Below are positions 14,901 to 24,500 of a stretch of DNA of 64,000 nt, piece by piece (positions within the stretch are counted from its first letter, which is position 1; every line of letters begins with the position of its first letter). The translations under genes and the position numbers were made by a program. The notes beneath the pieces were generated by a model. The model was given only the letters and a program-made list of their open reading frames with translations. It made no database searches and had not been told where the DNA came from. The DNA comes from Bretschneidera sinensis (taxonomy: Eukaryota > Streptophyta > Magnoliopsida > Brassicales > Akaniaceae): positions 130,448,036 to 130,512,035 of the forward strand of contig CM043699.1 of assembly GCA_023935145.1 (NCBI GenBank). The letters run 5' to 3'.

Positions 14901-15280
14901 GCTCAGCACCTGGATCGAGGCATCAATTTAATTTTCCTTTTTGAGTGGTTCACTAACTGACATACCTCATAAAAAAACTTAAGCTAAATTTCTAATCATA
15001 TAGTAATTTTATATGCTTGGATTTGCAGGTTTACTTTTGGGTGATAGGTAGCAACTTGATTTTGCGTTGCACATGGACATACAAGCTGTCTGCCCATCTC
15101 CGTCATAATTATCTTACTGTGTTTACTATCAATGCCTTGGAGATGCTCCGCCGCTTCCAATGGGTTTTCTTCCGTGTAGAAAATGAGTGGAATAAATTTA
15201 ACACCAGATCAAATGTTCAGCTTCATGAAGTCACAACTGAGGAAGACAAATTACTTGTTTCTAATGGCCATAATGTATAA
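5987..15280 (+). CDS. EXS (ERD1/XPR1/SYG1) family membrane protein, no SPX domain
   Basis: Thirteen coding exons join in phase to 470 aa: 5987-6068, 6180-6310, 6705-6743, 6873-6965, 7059-7175, 8121-8216, 9244-9357, 10147-10200, 11794-11841, 13081-13231, 14119-14284, 14741-14810, 15029-15280. All junctions are GT-AG. A 5'-UTR intron (5230-5929) precedes the start codon. The protein has several hydrophobic segments (for example VLLFFIWVFICC, CAVAMILIFPFDILYISS, IGIPLVLVLPYLFRLF) and the EXS signatures YSFYWDVTRDWDL and LRRFQWVFFRVENEW near the C terminus. PHO1/XPR1 proteins carry an N-terminal SPX phosphate-sensor domain; this one starts too late to have it. Its length fits the short SPX-less plant EXS proteins. 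By family it should be a multi-pass membrane protein; yeast ERD1 acts in the Golgi and XPR1/PHO1 export phosphate, but the substrate of the SPX-less plant forms is not something I can infer. Introns 6, 7, 9 and 11 contain repeats. Confidence 0.93.
7801..7811 (-). mobile_element. Micro-insertion resembling an antisense L1 tail, with 14-bp target duplication
   Basis: Eleven bases (TTTTTTTAGTA) sit between two perfect copies of AGTGGAATGGACTT (7787-7800 and 7812-7825) in EXS intron 6. Read on the minus strand the insert is TACTAAAAAAA, close to the end of the local L1 family (TTACTTATAAAA). Target-primed insertion of an extremely 5'-truncated L1 is the simplest explanation. Confidence 0.5.
8763..8820 (+). 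mobile_element. 58-bp L1 LINE 3' end with perfect 15-bp target duplication
   Basis: The insert reads as the terminal part of the same L1 family found in full at 54992-61137: TTTGAGTTTGCACCTTCTTGG, then TTACTTATAAAAA. It is flanked by AATGGTAATATCGAT at 8748-8762 and 8821-8835. It lies in EXS intron 7, in sense orientation. Confidence 0.85.
10728..11002. repeat. Two-copy tandem duplication (143 and 132 bp) in EXS intron 9
   Basis: Copy 1 is 10728-10870 and copy 2 is 10871-11002. Both start TATTATCATGAGTATGAAGG and end TTCTGAGGCATGC. Copy 2 has lost a short internal piece. Copy 1 contains a GC-rich palindrome, GGCCCC-TTC-GGGGCC, eroded in copy 2. No function is evident. Confidence 0.85.
13352..13755 (+). 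mobile_element. 5'-truncated L1 LINE fragment in EXS intron 11
   Basis: From about 13376 the translation (LWKIAYSILGVSWVVVGSVK, then DEIWAWSGL) matches the C-terminal end of the L1 ORF2 at 60740-60964. The shared 3' terminus TTGAGTTGCACCATCTTGGTGC and TTACTTATCC follow. Imperfect direct repeats of about 19 bp (TTTTTTTAAACTAGACAAA on the left, TTTTTTTAAACTCAACAAA on the right) look like an aged target duplication. The left edge is approximate. Confidence 0.8.
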
Positions 15281-15694
15281 ATCACCAAATGGTCATGTTA
15301 GCAGCTTCAGCAGAGGTTCATCATACTCAACGTCCATATTATGGCAAAAAAAGAGTTTAAAACGTTTCAATTTGAAATTCTTTTGTTCATAAAAGGAATA
15401 GGGTTGTCTGATGATTACGATACTGGATATAATCAGTTAAAACCTGTTTTTTATGTCATTTTATATAGGAGATCTATTTCCTACAGTAAATGTGGAACTT
15501 AACTGAGGGCTGAAGTAGTTAAAAATTTGATTCGAATTACGAAAAGCAGAGCGACTTAGAGCTGTGTAATAAGTTGAGTGGGAAGGCTCAGTTAGTTCCT
15601 AGTTTTCACTCTTTTATGTGTGCAATGTATACTGCAATATACTTAACTCGTGTTAGAAAGTTTGTTTTGGCTCCACAGTGGACATTGATTTAAC
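15281..15694 (+). other. Probable 3' UTR of the EXS gene and short spacer
   Basis: Non-coding sequence after the EXS stop codon at 15278-15280. I could not place a convincing polyadenylation signal, so the transcript end is unknown. Confidence 0.4.
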
Positions 15695-15967
15695 ATGGCT
15701 CGTGTGCCAAATGATGGTATTGGGACTAACACCAAAGCGTACTCTTGTTTGGCTGCTCAGGCTCTTGCAGCAAAATTGTGTTTCAAGCTTGCTGTATCAA
15801 GAGTTGTTGATAATAAGATTTTGGAGACAAATTCCCAGGATATTTTCCATGGTCTAAAATCCAAAAGATTTGTTGCTCATTGGGAGATCAATCCTATCTT
15901 GGAAGATATTAGAAGAATTCAAAGAGATATGAGAGGTTGCAGCTTAAGCCGGGTTTCTCGACAGGTT
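15695..15967 (+). pseudogene. RNase H-like (RVT_3 type) domain fragment
   Basis: An open frame starts with ATG at 15695. Its pattern AAQALAAKLCFKLAVSRVVD, then HWEINPILEDIRRIQRDM and SLSRVSRQV fits the middle and end of the RNase H fold found in plant RVT_3 proteins and LINE C termini: the AEALA helix, the WE..ILEDI helix and the SxVxRxxN strand. The first catalytic strand is absent, and the usual acidic motif appears as ETNSQD rather than ESDS. After residue 91 the frame runs into low-complexity sequence. A further open stretch in another frame (about 16108-16320) could be an exon but is unrecognised. It may be a decayed retrocopy or an unannotated small gene. Confidence 0.45.
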
Positions 15968-16249
15968 AAATGTTCAGTTTCTTTCTTCAATTCATTCCCA
16001 TTATATTTCTTTCTTCTTGCCAGTGACTCCGGCTAGCATCACAGCTATATTGTTTGGAGCACTGTGATACATAAACCATATTTTCCGTGTCTTTTTTTTC
16101 ATCCCTGCAGCTCCTTTAGTTATCGCCAAGAAGCTTTCACAGGTATTTTGTGTTTTACCAATTTTGCCTTTAATGAAATCACTGGAACGAACGAGAGAAC
16201 AAGGTAAAAATCTCGTGTTACACTTGGTGTCCAAATCTGCTGTAGACAT

Positions 16250-16650
16250 AGCTTTACAGATATTGTTTGTACTAGGCAGGGATGATTGTACAAGTCAATT
16301 TAAGTACGTGACAATGTAATTTTCACCTTGTATATATATTCAGTTCAATGGTTCATTCATATTGTTCAGTTTCTTTCTTCAATTCATTCTCATTATAATT
16401 CTTTTGTCTTGCCAATCTAGATGCATACAAGCAGCTAAATTGACAAACAGGCCTAATGCATACCGGCAGCTTTTTTTTGGCCTTCTATTTTGATTATCAC
16501 AATTTCATCATCCATGGTCATCATTAATTCAACAATGCAGAGAGGAATGTAGAGGCTTTCCCATAAGGTTTAATGTCATTCTACACGAAAACCATCTACA
16601 CAACAAAAACCTAGAGGCTATTCCTAAATTACAATCACAAATTGGTTTTT
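16250..16650. other. Intergenic spacer with a ~50-bp direct repeat of upstream sequence
   Basis: Sequence at about 16369-16420 (GTTCAGTTTCTTTCTTCAAT and following) repeats about 15973-16024 with few differences. This suggests a local segmental copy. No gene seen. Confidence 0.6.
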
Positions 16651-17461
16651 ACTCCGTTTGGTTTAAATGAATTTCACATTTTTTTATGGAATTCAATTGA
16701 ATTCCATAGATTAATGTGTTTGGCTTGTTAATGAAATGTGAAATTCATTTGCAAATGAACTGATCACATGTTTGGTTTTTTAATAAAAGTGTAGAATTCA
16801 TTTGTGAATTAATTCTAGTGGAATTGAATAAATTTTGGACAAATTTTATCGATTTTGATAGAATTTGCAAATAAACTGTAGACCTAAGTTTGTATGAAAT
16901 TACAAGGACATAATTACCTCATATATTTTTTAGGGTCATTTCTCCATTTGTTGCTCTTCCTTCGTTCTCTCAATCATTCTTTGTTTATATTTGCTAATTG
17001 CTTTCAATACTTCCTATTGAATTTGAAGCTTTGTTTTCTTCTTTTTTGCTTATATACTTGTGGGTAAATATATTTTTTATTTTAGTAGAGTGAACACTTG
17101 TTATTGAATTTGTTTTTTGTTCTTATTAATTAATATTTCAATTGATTTAATTGTGTTTGTATTATTTTTTTTGCAGTGAAAGGAAAAAAGTATTATAAAA
17201 TCATTAATAATATTAAAGATATATAAGTAAAATTTAAAAAATGAATTAAATTTTATCATTGATTCCAGATATAAAATTTATTTCAATTCTAGAGATTAAA
17301 AAAAACATATCAAACATAAAAATTCATTTCAATTCATTTACATATGAATTTTAATTTCAGTTCATTTAAAATGAAGTTTGAATTTCTTCGCAAATGAATT
17401 CTAATTTCAGTTCAATTAAAAATGAACTGAATTCTATAACTAAAATTATACTAAACGGAGT
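16651..17461. mobile_element. MITE-like element with short terminal inverted repeats
   Basis: The ends are ACTCCGTTTGG (16651-16661) and CTAAACGGAGT (17451-17461), inverted copies with one mismatch. The 811-bp interior is AT-rich and contains repeated, inverted GAATTCATTT/GAATTNNAATTTCAG words. It has no coding capacity. The target duplication is unclear, so the superfamily is not assigned. Confidence 0.55.
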
Positions 17462-17590
17462 GTTAATTCTAAGACTACAAAACCCTCCTTAGCTCTGCAT
17501 CCAAAATCCAATCACAAAAATGGGCAGTGTTATTCTAAGACCAGAAAATCTTCACTATCTTTGCATTCAAAATCCAATCACAAACATAAA
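17462..17590. repeat. Degenerate tandem duplication (~64 bp unit)
   Basis: Two adjacent copies share TTCTAAGAC, TTTGCATYCAAAATCCAATC and CACAAA. They differ at several bases, so the duplication is old. It adjoins the right end of the MITE-like element. Confidence 0.6.
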
Positions 17591-18583
17591 ACACTCGTTA
17601 CATAACAATAACTTTGTCAGTCCTTTCTATACTGCTTTGCTTTTCTTGAATCTCCAATTTTCTCTTGAATCTCCATCCTTTCAATTTTTCGAAGCAACTC
17701 ATTTATCACACTCTTGAACCCTAGACAGAAAAAAAAAAATATGAACTCCAAACACCTCTCCCATGGTTATCAAGGTAAGCAAAAGAAGCATTGTCATATT
17801 CAAGATAATGCCATAATAAGTTCGAAATTCAAAATTCTACTTACGAACATCCCAACTCATTTGTCAAAATTCATGACAATGAATTTGAAGATCCATAGTA
17901 ATAAGTTCTACAAATTTCTTTAAAAATAAACAAACATTTGTAGCTTATTTACCCCATAGTTTTGTCACCTAAACAACCTTCTTCTTGTATTTGATTCTGT
18001 TAAAGACGCGTGAAGGTTTGTAGATTATCCATAATAGTATTTTGAGTTCACGTTGTTGGTAACTATGGTAGATTAAAGAGAAAAAATTTTGAGTTTTGGT
18101 TTTAATCAGTTAAGCTAGAGTTGATGTTTAACGATGAATAAGAAAGGAAGAGAAGAAATTTCTGACTGTATCAGATGCAAATCAAGAGTTTTACACCGAA
18201 GAAAAATTTGATTGATAATTTTTTAGAATTTCACTAACAGTGATAACTGTTATTAATGAAATTCTCAAAAATTACCAATTAAGTTTCCATCAAATGCAAA
18301 ACTCTTGACTTACAGCGGGTACAACCAAAAATTCCTTGAGAGGAGAGGGGTTTATTCGTTTGGTAATTTGCAAGGGATAGCCACGTTGTGGAATTTCGTT
18401 AGACAGAAATCACTTGTACCACACATTTATATTCTTATCTCCTTTGTTAATGTTCCTGATACATTTTAACGACGTTTGAGTTTGGATCATATTACATTTT
18501 AAGTTATATACTTTAAACATGCTTTAATCCAAAAGGCACAAAAATAAAACGAAAGAATAAAAAAGGAATCAAGAGAGTTGAGG
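17591..18583. other. Intergenic and presumed 3' UTR of the cyclin gene
   Basis: AT-rich sequence between the RNase H-like fragment and the minus-strand cyclin stop codon. The bases immediately above 18583 downwards should include the cyclin 3' UTR. A partial inverted similarity around 18165-18320 (AATCAAGAGTTTTACACCG against CAAAACTCTTGACTTACAGC) suggests a decayed hairpin element. Confidence 0.4.
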
Positions 18584-21500
18584 TCAGTCCAGTAGTTGCG
18601 ACGGTGAAGAACTTGATTTATCTTCCATTGACATCTCTGTCACATCGTCCACGGAATTGGGAAGTAGTACTACTGCCCTTTGAATCCTCTGGCCCTCGCC
18701 ATTCAACAACATTTCCTTCTCCAAGTGCGAGCAATAGCTCTCGAAAACTCGAGAGCTAACCATAATTCGAAAATCCAATAGGAAAAGCAGTTCCAATTCT
18801 AGCTTGTTCAATTCACCGTTGCTCACTCCCCCAACCCGGGCGTAGATTGCATTGTTGTAATGTCTGTAATCAAATATTAATGCGAACCCAATTAAAAAAA
18901 AAATCAGTATTTGATGGCTTACACTAATGAAGTAATACATCTCTTTCACAATATTTGATTTTTGAAGAAAAAAACAGGTGATTTCTTATACCACCAAGAA
19001 TTCAAATTATGTGATACTACCAAAATATGTCACTCCAATAGGAGGAAGACACGTGGATTATCGTGAGCCCTGAATTCAAAGTGACACGCGGACAGTTCAG
19101 GCCCAGACAATTGGATCTCCAGGTCATGACCGCCCTTCAGGGCATCATTGCCTCCAGCTGGGCCTCCAGGTCATGACCGCCCTCAGGAATATCTTGGCTC
19201 CAGCTGGGCCTCCACGTCACCACCGCCTTTCGGATCATCATTACCAACCAAGTTGGAGCGTCAGACCTAAAGACCGTCTTACGCATAGACGGCTCTGGAA
19301 TAAGCCAACAAGGCAAAAGCCCTACTGAACGGTTCTCAGCTTCCTAGCTGGGCCTCATAGGCATCATTACCCTACCCAGTTGGGGTATCCTGTTACAGCT
19401 GCCCCGACCCATCACCGCCTCCGGAACTCTATAAAAGGATTTGGTAAGCGGTCCAAAAAGGGAGGGAGCTTCTCAGTTTTAAACACTTACAATCTTAAAC
19501 TTTTGCTAACTTAAGCATCGGAGCATCCTCGGAGGCATCCCCTCCGTCGACCCCAATAGCAAATCTCCCTTTCCCTGTGCAGGTACTTCTACAGAACATC
19601 CATCCAGCTCAGCAACACTCATTTTTTGGCATCAACAGATTGGCGCCGTCCGTGGGAAACCACATCTCTCGCTGACAGTAACAGCGAAGAAGTCAAAAGA
19701 ACTCATCTGTTAGCATGCCTCCAAAAACACCCGCCAGAGATCTAGGCGCTCGCGCGCTACAGTCGGGAGACAGTTCTTCAGCCGAACCCGGCGTTCACCC
19801 GAATGAAGGCACGCTCCAGGCGCAATTCACAGAGCTTGCACACCTGGTGGCCGATCTGGCTGCCGAAGTTCGTAGGAGACCTCAGCAGACGCTGCCACTC
19901 CCATCGCTGGAACCAGGTCACGGTGTTTCCACTGACCGTCGCCCACCAGCGGATGTCTGCTCAGCGACCCACTCACTTTCCCCAGCTAAGTTCAGAGAGA
20001 GTCCCGTGCCCAATAACAGCGAAGGGTTTGGCAAACGGATCGAGGACATAGAGGGACGCATCAATGAAGCGTTTAAAGAACGCGGCCACAGTATTAGCGA
20101 TGATCTCGACGTACAGGACCCACCTTTCATAAAAGAAGTCCTTGACGCCCTTCTCCCCCAAAATTTTCGTATGCCACAAATCAAACTTTATGATGGATCC
20201 ACAGATCCCTTAGATCACCTCCAGCACTACCGAACCACAATGACCCTCCATAGACATTCAGACCCTATAATGTGCAGAGCGTTTCCATTAACCCTAGAAA
20301 AAGCGGCTGGGACGTGGTATTCCCGTTTTGAAACCGGGGGGTATTCGCACCTTCAAAGACCTAAGTTATGCCTTCGCCTCACATTTCATCAGCAGCAAAG
20401 GACCCAAGAAAACTTCGGAGTCTCTGTTTAACATTGTCCAGTCGAAAGGAGAGAAGCTTCGCGCCTATATTTCCAGATTCAACACTGCAGCCTGGGAGAT
20501 TCCAAACCTTGATCCCAATGTTCAGCTCCTGGCATTCAAAAATGGATTAAGATCCGGATTCTTCAGCTCAAAACTCATCAGACGTCCGCCTACGGACATG
20601 AATGAGGTCTTGGCCCGAGCCGAAAAATACATGCTAGCAGAAGATGATCAAGCATTCCGAAGAGAACGCGAAGGAGATACGGAAAAGAGGAAGAGAGGCC
20701 CCACTAGTCCCAGCCTTGAACCCTCTAAGCGGCCGTTCCGCGAGGAGAAACCCAGAACCCTCAGGCCTTTCGAGGATAGGTCCCGAACTCTTGCAACCTA
20801 TGGAACCAGAGCCAGAACTCCGAGGCAAATCCACGGCTATGCACCACTGAATGCCTCCAGAACCAACATTCTGATGCAGATTCATGATAGGGACCTCTTG
20901 CAATGGCCTCCAAGGCCGCCAAACCTCAACCCGGATCGCAATACTTGGTGCAGGTTTCACAAAAACTTCGGCCATGATACGGAAGAATGTAAGGCCTTAA
21001 AAAATCAGATCGAGGCCCTCATCAATAGAGGGTATCTAAAAGAATATGTCAGGCCACGACAAGAGAAATATGATGAACGATCGCGAAGAGGCCCTGAACG
21101 TTCTTATGAACGAAACAGACCTGCAAGGACAGCCCAGAAGAGCCCGAGGCCAAGTTATAGAGAGCCCAGCCAGAAAAAACCGGAGGTCCCCGTGGCGAAG
21201 ATTATCAAAACCATTTACGGAGGGCTCGTTGCTGGAGGGGGATCCCGTGCTCGCAGTAGGTCTTATGCTAGGTCAATAGCCTCTGTTGCTGGATCTCAGA
21301 AAAGACCTAGGACCGGAGAGATTATTTCTTTTTCGGACGAAGACTTGGAAGGAGTGCAGATCCCACACGACGATGCTGTCGTAATTTCACTCCTTGTGGC
21401 TAACCATGAGATAAGACGAGTCCTAGTCGACAACGGGAGCTCGGCCGACATCCTCTTTTATGATGCCTTTCACCAAATGCAGTTAGGCGATGCACATCTG

Positions 21501-24500
21501 GAGCTGGTTTCCACCCCACTCTATGGCTTCTCAGGGGGACCGGTCTTTACAGAAGGCAGCATAACTCTCCCGGTAACTGCGGGAACGGCACCTCAAACAA
21601 CAACAGTACAATCCACTTTGTTAATCGTCCGACAACCCTCTTCCTACAATATGATACTCGGACGACCCACACTGAATAAACTCCGAGCTGTTGTCTCTAC
21701 CTATCATCTCAAAATCAAATTCCCCACGACAGACGGAGTAGGCGAGATCAAAGGAGATCAACAAACCGCCAGATCCTGTTATCTCAGTGCAATAAAAGGT
21801 AAAAAGACGGAAGCCCTACCACTCGAATTGGATGACCTTAGGGATGAAGCAAGCAACCTACGAGGTAGGCCCGGAGAAGATGTACTCACAATCCCCCTTG
21901 GCGAAGATAGCACCAAAACTGTGCAAATTGGTTCCAACCTGTCCAGCTCTTCCCAAGAATCTTTATTAGCCCTTCTCCGGGCAAACCAAGATCTATTCGC
22001 CTGGACTGCTGCAGATATGCCAGGAATCAGCCCTGACGTCATCGTACATCGCCTGAGTGTCGACCCGACCCACAAACCGGTTATTCAGAAGAAAAGGTCG
22101 TTTGCTTCCGAGCGACAGGCAGTCGTTCGGACAGAAGTTGAGAAATTACGTTCGGTTGACTTCATCCGAGAGGTGAGCTATCCGGATTTGGTATCTAATG
22201 TTGTAATGGTAAAAAAGGCCAATGGCAAATGGCGAATCTGTATAGACTTTTCTGATCTAAATAAAGCCTGTCCAAAAGACAGTTTTCCTTTGCCTCGGAT
22301 TGATCAACTCGTGGACGCAACATCCGGTCATGAGCTGATAACATTCATGGATGCTTACTCCGGGTATAATCAAATCCTCATGCACCCGCCCGACCAAGAA
22401 AAGACAGCATTTATCACAGAACAAGGCCTCTATTGTTATAGGGTCATGCCATTCGGTTTGAAAAATGCCGGGGCCACTTATCAGAGGTTAGTAAACAAAA
22501 TATTCAAAGAACAGATTGGTCGTAATATGGAAGTATATGTGGACGACATGCTGGTTAAAAGCGTCGAGGCAAAAACCCACGAAGCTGATCTCCAAGAAGC
22601 TTTTACTATCCTTCGTCATTATCATATGAAATTGAATCCTACGAAGTGTGCCTTTGGAGTTACTGGGGGGAAGTTCCTCGGCTTCTTAGTCACCCATAGG
22701 GGCATCGAAGCCAACCCAGAAAAGATTGACGCCATTCTTCGTATGAGTCCGCCTCGGACCGTGAAAGAAGTCCAGCGACTTACTGGAAAAATCGCGGCCC
22801 TCAGCCGGTTTATGTCAAAATCAGCCGAAAAGTGCCTGCCCTTTTTTAAAGCCATTCGTCGGACGCAGAACTTCGTGTGGAACGAAGCTTGCCAAGAAGC
22901 ATTCAAGACGTTGAAAATATATTTGGGGACACCACCCGTGCTTACCAAACCAGTAGTCGGAGAAGAACTTTTTTTGTATCTTTCGACTGGGCCCGAAGTG
23001 GTAGCCTCCGTGTTAATACGAGAAGAAGAGGGCGCGCAGAAGCCGGTGTATTATGTCAGCAAAGTACTCCATGATGCTGAGACAAGATATTCCCCGGCAG
23101 AAAAAATGGCGTATGCTCTGTTAACTTCGGCCCGGAAGCTTCGACCTTATTTTCAAGCCCATACCATCACTGTCCTCACCAACCAGCCTCTTCGACAAAT
23201 ACTTCACAAGCCAGACGTTTCTGGTAGAATGGTTAAATGGTCGATAGAGTTGGGGGAGTTCGACATCCGTTATCGGCCTCGGACTGCTATCAAAGCACAA
23301 GCCCTAGCTGATTTTGTCATGGAAACTACTTTACCGGAGGAAGACTCTCCACAGGATGTTAGTCAATCGAATTCCTTTCTGCATTGGACTCTTCATGTGG
23401 ATGGGTCCTCTACTGACTCTGGAAGTGGAGCCGGGCTCATTCTAAGCGGTCCTGACAACTTCTCCATTGAATACGCCCTGAGATTTAAGTTTCCAGCGTC
23501 AAACAACGAAGCCGAGTATGAGGCTCTACTCGCCGGCATGAAATTGGCCAAGGTAATATCTGTACAAAACTTACATGTATATAGCGATTCCCAACTGGTG
23601 GTGAACCAGGTGAACGGCGAATTCGAGGCCCGAGGAGAAAAAATCGCTCGCTACCTAGCAGCAGCAAAGGCATTAGCCGGGCAATTTGAAGTCTTTTCTC
23701 TAAACCAGATTCCCCGGGCAGAAAATGCAAAGGCCGACTCATTGGCCCGACTTGCTTCGTCTCGCCAGCTTGAGTCCAGGCGAGCAGTTTACCTCGAAAC
23801 CCTAGCCGTGCCGAGTATCGACGAAATAATGGTCTTACCCGTGGTTGGTGAGAGAACATGGATGAGTCCTATCCTGGAATATCTACGTGACGGTATTCTT
23901 CCCGATGATAAGGGCGAAGCCCGAAAGATTGTGTCTCGAGCCGCCCGTTACGCTATTCTGGATGATCACCTGTATAAGCGGGGGTTGACAACGCCCTTCT
24001 TAAAGTGTCTTGATCCGACCGAAGCTAACTACGCCCTTCGAGAAGTCCACGAAGGTATATGTGGAAATCACCTCGGAGGCCGTGCCTTGGCATTCAAAAT
24101 CCTCCGTCAAGGATACTATTGGCCGAAGATGAGGGAAGCAGCCATGGAGTTGGTAACCAAATGCCAAAGCTGTCAACGGTATGCCATTGTGCCACGACAA
24201 CCAGCAAACCTTTTGACACCAATAGTCAGTCCACTTCCTTTCGCTATGTGGGGAATGGACCTTCTCGGGCCCTTTCCCGGAGCGACCGGCCAGCGAAGAT
24301 ACCTCATAGTTGCCATAGATTATTTTACAAAATGGGTAGAAGCCGAACCATTGGCCAGCATCACGGACTTCCAAGCCCGAGCTTTCGTATGGAAATCAAT
24401 CGTGTGTCGGTTTGGAGTACCACAAGTATTAGTAACAGACAACGGCAAACAGTTTGACAGCGTTCGGTTCAAAACATTTTGCGATGAATTACACATTGAC

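Noticed and set aside
20326..20431. Programmed gag-pol frameshift
   Set aside because: The shift falls inside the conserved gag core, not at the gag-pro boundary. There is no overlap with a slippery site in the right place, so a mutation or sequence error is simpler.
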